Below, one piece after another: positions 61,401-64,000 of a stretch of DNA of 64,000 nucleotides. A model generated the notes under the pieces. That model saw nothing but the letters and a program-made list of their open reading frames with translations. It had not been told where the DNA came from and did not search any database. The position numbers were made by a program, and so were the translations under genes. Each line of letters opens with the position of its first letter. Positions within the stretch are counted from its first letter, which is position 1. The DNA is from Clostridia bacterium (GTDB lineage: Bacteria; Bacillota; Clostridia; UMGS1810), in contig JAFUPN010000041.1 in the NCBI GenBank assembly GCA_017481205.1, forward strand, positions 124,001-188,000, written 5' to 3'.

Positions 61401-62685
61401 ACATTGAGGTGGTTGTCATATCTGCCGAGCTTTCTGTAGTAATCCCTTCAAAAAGGTCCGGCGAATTTTCTTCCCGTATAAGCTTTGCCCATCTGTTGTT
61501 TGCCGTGTTGGTAATAGTTTTTATGCGGGAATTGATATTGGCATCTCCAGAAGAATTTATTGTCTCATTTCCCGCTATTTCCTCAAGCCAGTTTTCGATA
61601 ATAATTTCACAGTCCTGTATATCCGCCTCGCTCTCCCCGGGAGAGGATATGTCCGCCGCAAGGGCATCGCTTACGGGATTTATCCCGTAGCTGCTGTAGC
61701 ATTTAATCTGTGCTATGTTCTCATCCGAGCCCATTACAGCCAATCTACCGTAGGTATAAAGGGGAATACCTAAGAAACCGCACATATCTTCAAGCGGTAC
61801 ATACATCTCGCCGTTTTTGGAATATGCTTTTTCTGTAAGCCTTCTTTTATATGCTCCTATTGCCGCCTCGCTGCTGCCGTCGGCAAAGCTGAGAGTAAGC
61901 TCTCCGCAGGTAAGGCTGTTGCCCTCTCTCACATACTCCCCCTCTGCTCCCATAACTTCAAAAAAGCTAAGGGGAACAAAGATTTTTTCGTCCTTATAGT
62001 CCGGGGCATTGTCAAGAGTGAGCTGCGTGCCGGATTTTTGCATGATTTTTTCTCCGGCATACATTACGATTGAGCTTCCTGTCAGCTCCTGTGCAAGAGC
62101 TCTGTAGCTGACTCCCTCTACAGAGGATATGTACAAATCAGTGCTCGCCTGAGTAGCGGATGCGCCCCAGCCGCCGATATTAAAATACATTGCATTAATA
62201 TCATGCCAGCCGTCAATACCCCTTGAGGCAGTAAAGGAGCTTTTGGAAAAAACAAGCTTTTTCCACCCCGTCCAGTCCACATTAAAGGAATAAAGGTAGT
62301 ATCCGTCGTTTATGGTGGAAATAGATTTTGAAAAAATCAGATTTACCGTTTCGCCGTTTGCCGCCGCACTGTACATAGTGATAACTATGGAATCTGCCTC
62401 TGTCCAGTCAGTGGCAATACCGCCGGCGGCAAAATCAAAGGTCTTGGATGAAACCTGCTTTCCGTCTGCAGTCACGTCAAGTAAGGACGAGCCGTTGCTG
62501 TCTCCGTAGGAATAATCCGTTGAATATGCAAGTCCTGCCTTTGAGGCAACGGAGCTGTCCGAAAAGTCCACTAGCATATTTCCCGATGCATAAGCAACCC
62601 CGGGAAATGCCGTATCGAGGCAGATAAACGCAGCTATCACAGCCAGTGTAAGCAGAATTGATATTAACTTTTTGTAATGCTTCAT
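58483..62685 (-). CDS. Polysaccharide lyase family 8 (PL8) enzyme with CBMs and copper-amine-oxidase-N-like domain
   Basis: 1400 residues. Signal peptide 1-34; binding module 38-190; copper-amine-oxidase-N-like domain about 200-330; (alpha/alpha) lyase domain about 345-740 with FNWHDWRIGTPKNL and catalytic candidates Asn533 (SSGANYINA), His602 and Tyr611 (SYVFHTLHAMNGTYG) and Arg665 (MVLGRGDN); super-sandwich domain about 760-1180 with a second binding module inserted at about 924-1090; WFNHGVNPSGGTYAYALLP is the PL8 beta-domain signature; C-terminal shared beta module (IQAYIWQKGKLKP). PL8 enzymes cleave uronate-containing glycans (hyaluronan, chondroitin, xanthan) by beta-elimination; the substrate here is unknown. 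The SD GGAGG lies unusually far (about 13 bases) from ATG 62685. Confidence 0.85.
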   Translation of the reverse strand: MKHYKKLISILLTLAVIAAFICLDTAFPGVAYASGNMLVDFSDSSVASKAGLAYSTDYSYGDSNGSSLLDVTADGKQVSSKTFDFAAGGIATDWTEADSIVITMYSAAANGETVNLIFSKSISTINDGYYLYSFNVDWTGWKKLVFSKSSFTASRGIDGWHDINAMYFNIGGWGASATQASTDLYISSVEGVSYRALAQELTGSSIVMYAGEKIMQKSGTQLTLDNAPDYKDEKIFVPLSFFEVMGAEGEYVREGNSLTCGELTLSFADGSSEAAIGAYKRRLTEKAYSKNGEMYVPLEDMCGFLGIPLYTYGRLAVMGSDENIAQIKCYSSYGINPVSDALAADISSPGESEADIQDCEIIIENWLEEIAGNETINSSGDANINSRIKTITNTANNRWAKLIREENSPDLFEGITTESSADMTTTSMYFYQMALGYGTYGSSLYGDEALLEDILYCLEWFYENRYGADEAENNENAWRDRNQFNWHDWRIGTPKNLISTLMIVRRHLTDSQIADYLACYEAAAPDVYSSGANYINACRLRIGAAALKGDTEKIRDTLKKAATTFDYVDDGKNTESQLYGDRAIYTRNMGHGFYKDGSYVFHTLHAMNGTYGLEHLNIASDLLAILEGSAFELPKRCSDNVADWIINSYDTLIYGNRMPRMVLGRGDNPSEISQVKTVVAAAVKAFDSFDPEDRATIGAIIKEYVTQGDISTFVSSVSVADVIKLREIAAADYSGYRYDNSNVFANIDKVMHKRQDWAFALSMSSSRIFNYECINSQNLKGWYLGDGRTELILECEDSLSAGEYWANVDYYRLPGTTVDTQPRQEVSIAQGNEYLSTKDFVGGVEMDEKYTTAAMELESYHNEEPFGTDKGEYGTYAPTHTSDLTAKKAWFAFDDEVFCLGADITASDNNNATVLTVAENRMGLFKGSSVIENTAGAQINTTKFEFDNYGIPTDWSAAEYIKIPIYSKSANGEILNMVFSCDRATINNGYYLKKITVDWTGWKVLTIPKSEFSKAHSVASWGNIHSVYFNIGGWSNPAPLTDTELYISALTGETDAGEILAKVDFTDGAIAQAANMGFSTEICYEENSFSVLTDSGELSLTAEEAAIDNPLWINGGERIGYYFPGDGNHTPDIKTRVSDAGYFELWFNHGVNPSGGTYAYALLPNMTSAETAAYALNPKAEVLANTPEVQAVRHRELGITAIVFWQAGSFEGVTVDKPMIVMLKEAGNRLQLAVTDPTHKLDSGMVTIDRPLLMSEGDSRITAGSYGSSSSFNIDFSENMGATVNAVLRQSEPVLVSAVYTSADGTVLSPYLAHKAEGAVKCTYKVTNLASSASQIRFILAMYSSGGDLQEVKTSTVNLLSGRTRDNVSLTVTPAEDTTRIQAYIWQKGKLKPYDTLYLN

Positions 62686-62776
62686 TATAATATATCAGCC
62701 TCCTTTCATCACTGCTCTGCCGCACAATATCTCCGTCAGACTGTTGGATTATTGGTGTTTTTGTTCGCCATTCTGT

Positions 62777-62856
62777 AGGGACGGGGCGCTTTTTGCACAG
62801 AAAATCGGGATTTTCCATGCAAAAAGGATGCAAAGCATCTGACTGCCACCGTCCCT
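62777..62856. repeat. Palindromic intergenic element between two PL8 genes
   Basis: Ends AGGGACGG / CCGTCCCT (62777-62784, 62849-62856). Inside, CTTTTTGCA (62789-62797) pairs with TGCAAAAAG (62818-62826) and GAAAAT (62800-62805) with ATTTTC (62810-62815), and GATGC-AAA-GCATC follows. Most of the 202-base gap is this element; no gene is seen in it. It could work as an attenuator between the two lyase genes. Confidence 0.55.
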
Positions 62857-62887
62857 GAATGGCTCCTTCGTGCCGCAGCACAAGTGT

Positions 62888-64000
62888 TTATTTATTAAAA
62901 CTAAATTCTATACTTCTGCCGGAAGGTGTGGTTATGTCAAGAGCAATTTTTGTTGTGCCGTTTGCTGCTGTAACGGTACCGTCTTCGTCTGCCGAAACTG
63001 TCTTAAGCTCTTTGTTGATGCTTATATTAAGAGCGGTCAGCTTCTGTGTGGGGTCAGACACTGCAAGCTCATAGCTGCTGCCGCTTTCCTTTGCAATAAC
63101 CATACAGGGCTTGTCAACGGTGATACCGCCGAGAGAACCTGCCTTCCAGAAGGTAATGTATGTAATGCCGGTTGTATTGTCCTTAGCTGCCTGAATATCG
63201 GCATTATTTACAAGGATTTCCACATTGCCGCTGCTTGCAAATGCAGCTGTTTCGCCGGAGGTCTTGCCCGGGAGAATCATATATGCATAGCCGCCCTCGG
63301 TGGGGTTCACTCCGTGGCTGAACCACAGCTCAAAGTGTGACTGAGCATTCTTTGTCCAGCGCGCCTTGAGCTCGCCGCTGTTTACAGAAGCGTTTTCGGG
63401 GAACCAGTAGCCCACCTTGTCGTCAAAGTTTACCCACTCAGAGCCGGTAAGCACTGTATCCTCGCCCAGCAGGTCTATTACCTTGCCGTCAACAGTGATT
63501 TTATCGTCTCCGTAGATTTCGGCTTCCTTGGTGCCTATTGTACCGTCGGCATTGGGAGGATATATCTTACATTCGGTAATACTTACCCATGAAGTGGCGT
63601 TGCTGTTGCCCTTGTTGATATATTTAACATATCTTGCGCTCTTGCCCTTCAGGTCAAAGGCTTCTTCCATTTCCTTCTTGCCGCTGCTGGCTCCGTCAAA
63701 TACTGTTTCCCAGCTGCTGCCGTCGGAGGAAACCTGCAGGGTAAGATACTGCTGTCTCTTGGAGCCGTTGAGCAGTGAGATATTTGCAAAGCCGAGAGTC
63801 TTTACCTCTCCAAGGTCCCACACAATCTCGCCGCCATCTTCGCCTGCCCATTTGGTATTGAAGCTGCCGTCGAGTGTGTTCATGGCAATATTCTCAGCCT
63901 CAGGAGTCTGATTTGCCACTGCATTTGCTATTTCGTAAGGTGTTGTTGTCTGGTCGGAAACTATTTTTGTGGTATTAGCCAGTGGGTTATCAACAATGGT
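62888..64000 (-). CDS. PL8 polysaccharide lyase, C-terminal part only (runs off right edge)
   Basis: The frame is open to base 64000, giving 370 C-terminal residues. Visible residues 15-150 are an F5/8 type C (discoidin, CBM32-like) domain (LDGSFNTKWAGEDGGEIVWD; LTLQVSSDGSSWETVFDGA; ARYVKYINKGN). It is followed by the PL8 super-sandwich end and C-terminal domain: KVGYWFPENASVNSG, FELWFSHGVNPTEGGYAYMI, ITYITFWKAGSLGGITVDKP, YELAVSDPTQKLTALNI. These match the downstream 1400-residue lyase (FELWFNHGVNPSGGTYAYAL), so two PL8 paralogues stand in tandem. Unlike its neighbour this protein ends with the PL8 domain and lacks the shared C-terminal module. The catalytic alpha domain lies outside the window. 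Confidence 0.8.
   Translation of the reverse strand, partial: TIVDNPLANTTKIVSDQTTTPYEIANAVANQTPEAENIAMNTLDGSFNTKWAGEDGGEIVWDLGEVKTLGFANISLLNGSKRQQYLTLQVSSDGSSWETVFDGASSGKKEMEEAFDLKGKSARYVKYINKGNSNATSWVSITECKIYPPNADGTIGTKEAEIYGDDKITVDGKVIDLLGEDTVLTGSEWVNFDDKVGYWFPENASVNSGELKARWTKNAQSHFELWFSHGVNPTEGGYAYMILPGKTSGETAAFASSGNVEILVNNADIQAAKDNTTGITYITFWKAGSLGGITVDKPCMVIAKESGSSYELAVSDPTQKLTALNISINKELKTVSADEDGTVTAANGTTKIALDITTPSGRSIEFSFNK

Noticed and set aside
62477..62881. 134-residue minus-strand frame between the PL8 genes
   Set aside because: Mostly covers the palindromic element at 62777-62856 and then overlaps the PL8 start in another frame; no family similarity.

Overview
The window looks like chromosomal DNA of an anaerobic, carbohydrate-degrading Gram-positive bacterium of the Clostridia (Bacillota), of the plant- or host-glycan-eating gut or rumen type. 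The evidence is strong GGAGG ribosome-binding sites, many exported proteins with S-layer homology (SLH) domains and Gly/Ser linkers, an LplABC-type sugar importer without its own ATPase, LacI and membrane-bound AraC regulators, and no outer-membrane genes. I cannot name the species. No ribosomal, tRNA, phage, transposase or CRISPR gene is present.

Layout. Region A (1-16591, all minus): lacI, then an MBL-fold hydrolase, an HpcH/HpaI aldolase, a malate/lactate-type dehydrogenase, a GH28-like protein, an SLH protein pair, a CBM-only protein, a GH42-like enzyme and a CBM9-containing protein cut by the left edge. Region A' (16802-21371, plus) diverges from lacI: GH78 rhamnosidase, GH28-like protein and phosphotriesterase-family hydrolase, all without signal peptides. 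Region B (21680-47782, all minus) is one 15-gene, 26-kb array: importer permeases and binding protein, a second SLH pair, two LamG proteins, two sialidase-fold proteins, an AraC-type membrane regulator, an SGNH hydrolase, a GH78-like enzyme, a TIM-barrel protein, an RpiB-like isomerase and an alpha/beta hydrolase. Region C (48188-64000, all minus): two PL8 polysaccharide lyases (one cut by the right edge), a CBM-only protein and a third SLH pair, closed by a clear intrinsic terminator.

How it works together (inference). Exported lyases and glycosidases carrying many binding modules attack a polysaccharide at the surface. The importer takes up oligosaccharides. Cytoplasmic GH78, GH28-like and other enzymes remove rhamnose or uronic acid residues. 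The aldolase and dehydrogenase suggest catabolism of a deoxy-sugar acid. The regions therefore behave like Gram-positive polysaccharide utilisation loci.

The most interesting feature is a conserved two-gene cell-surface module present three times, once per region: an SLH-anchored protein (Ig-like domain, helical domain, Gly/Ser linker, three SLH repeats) followed by a colinear 850-890-residue protein with N-terminal SLH repeats and a long beta-rich body containing a DGD-type loop. I do not recognise either body as a named family. A second shared element, a C-terminal beta module ending in a pattern like (Y/F)-(I/L)-W-x3-(G)-x-(L/M)-K-P, occurs on most of the non-anchored exported proteins. 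Regulation is visible as cre-like LacI operators, a 20-bp-spaced triple direct repeat before the importer operon, and several intercistronic hairpins and palindromic repeat elements.
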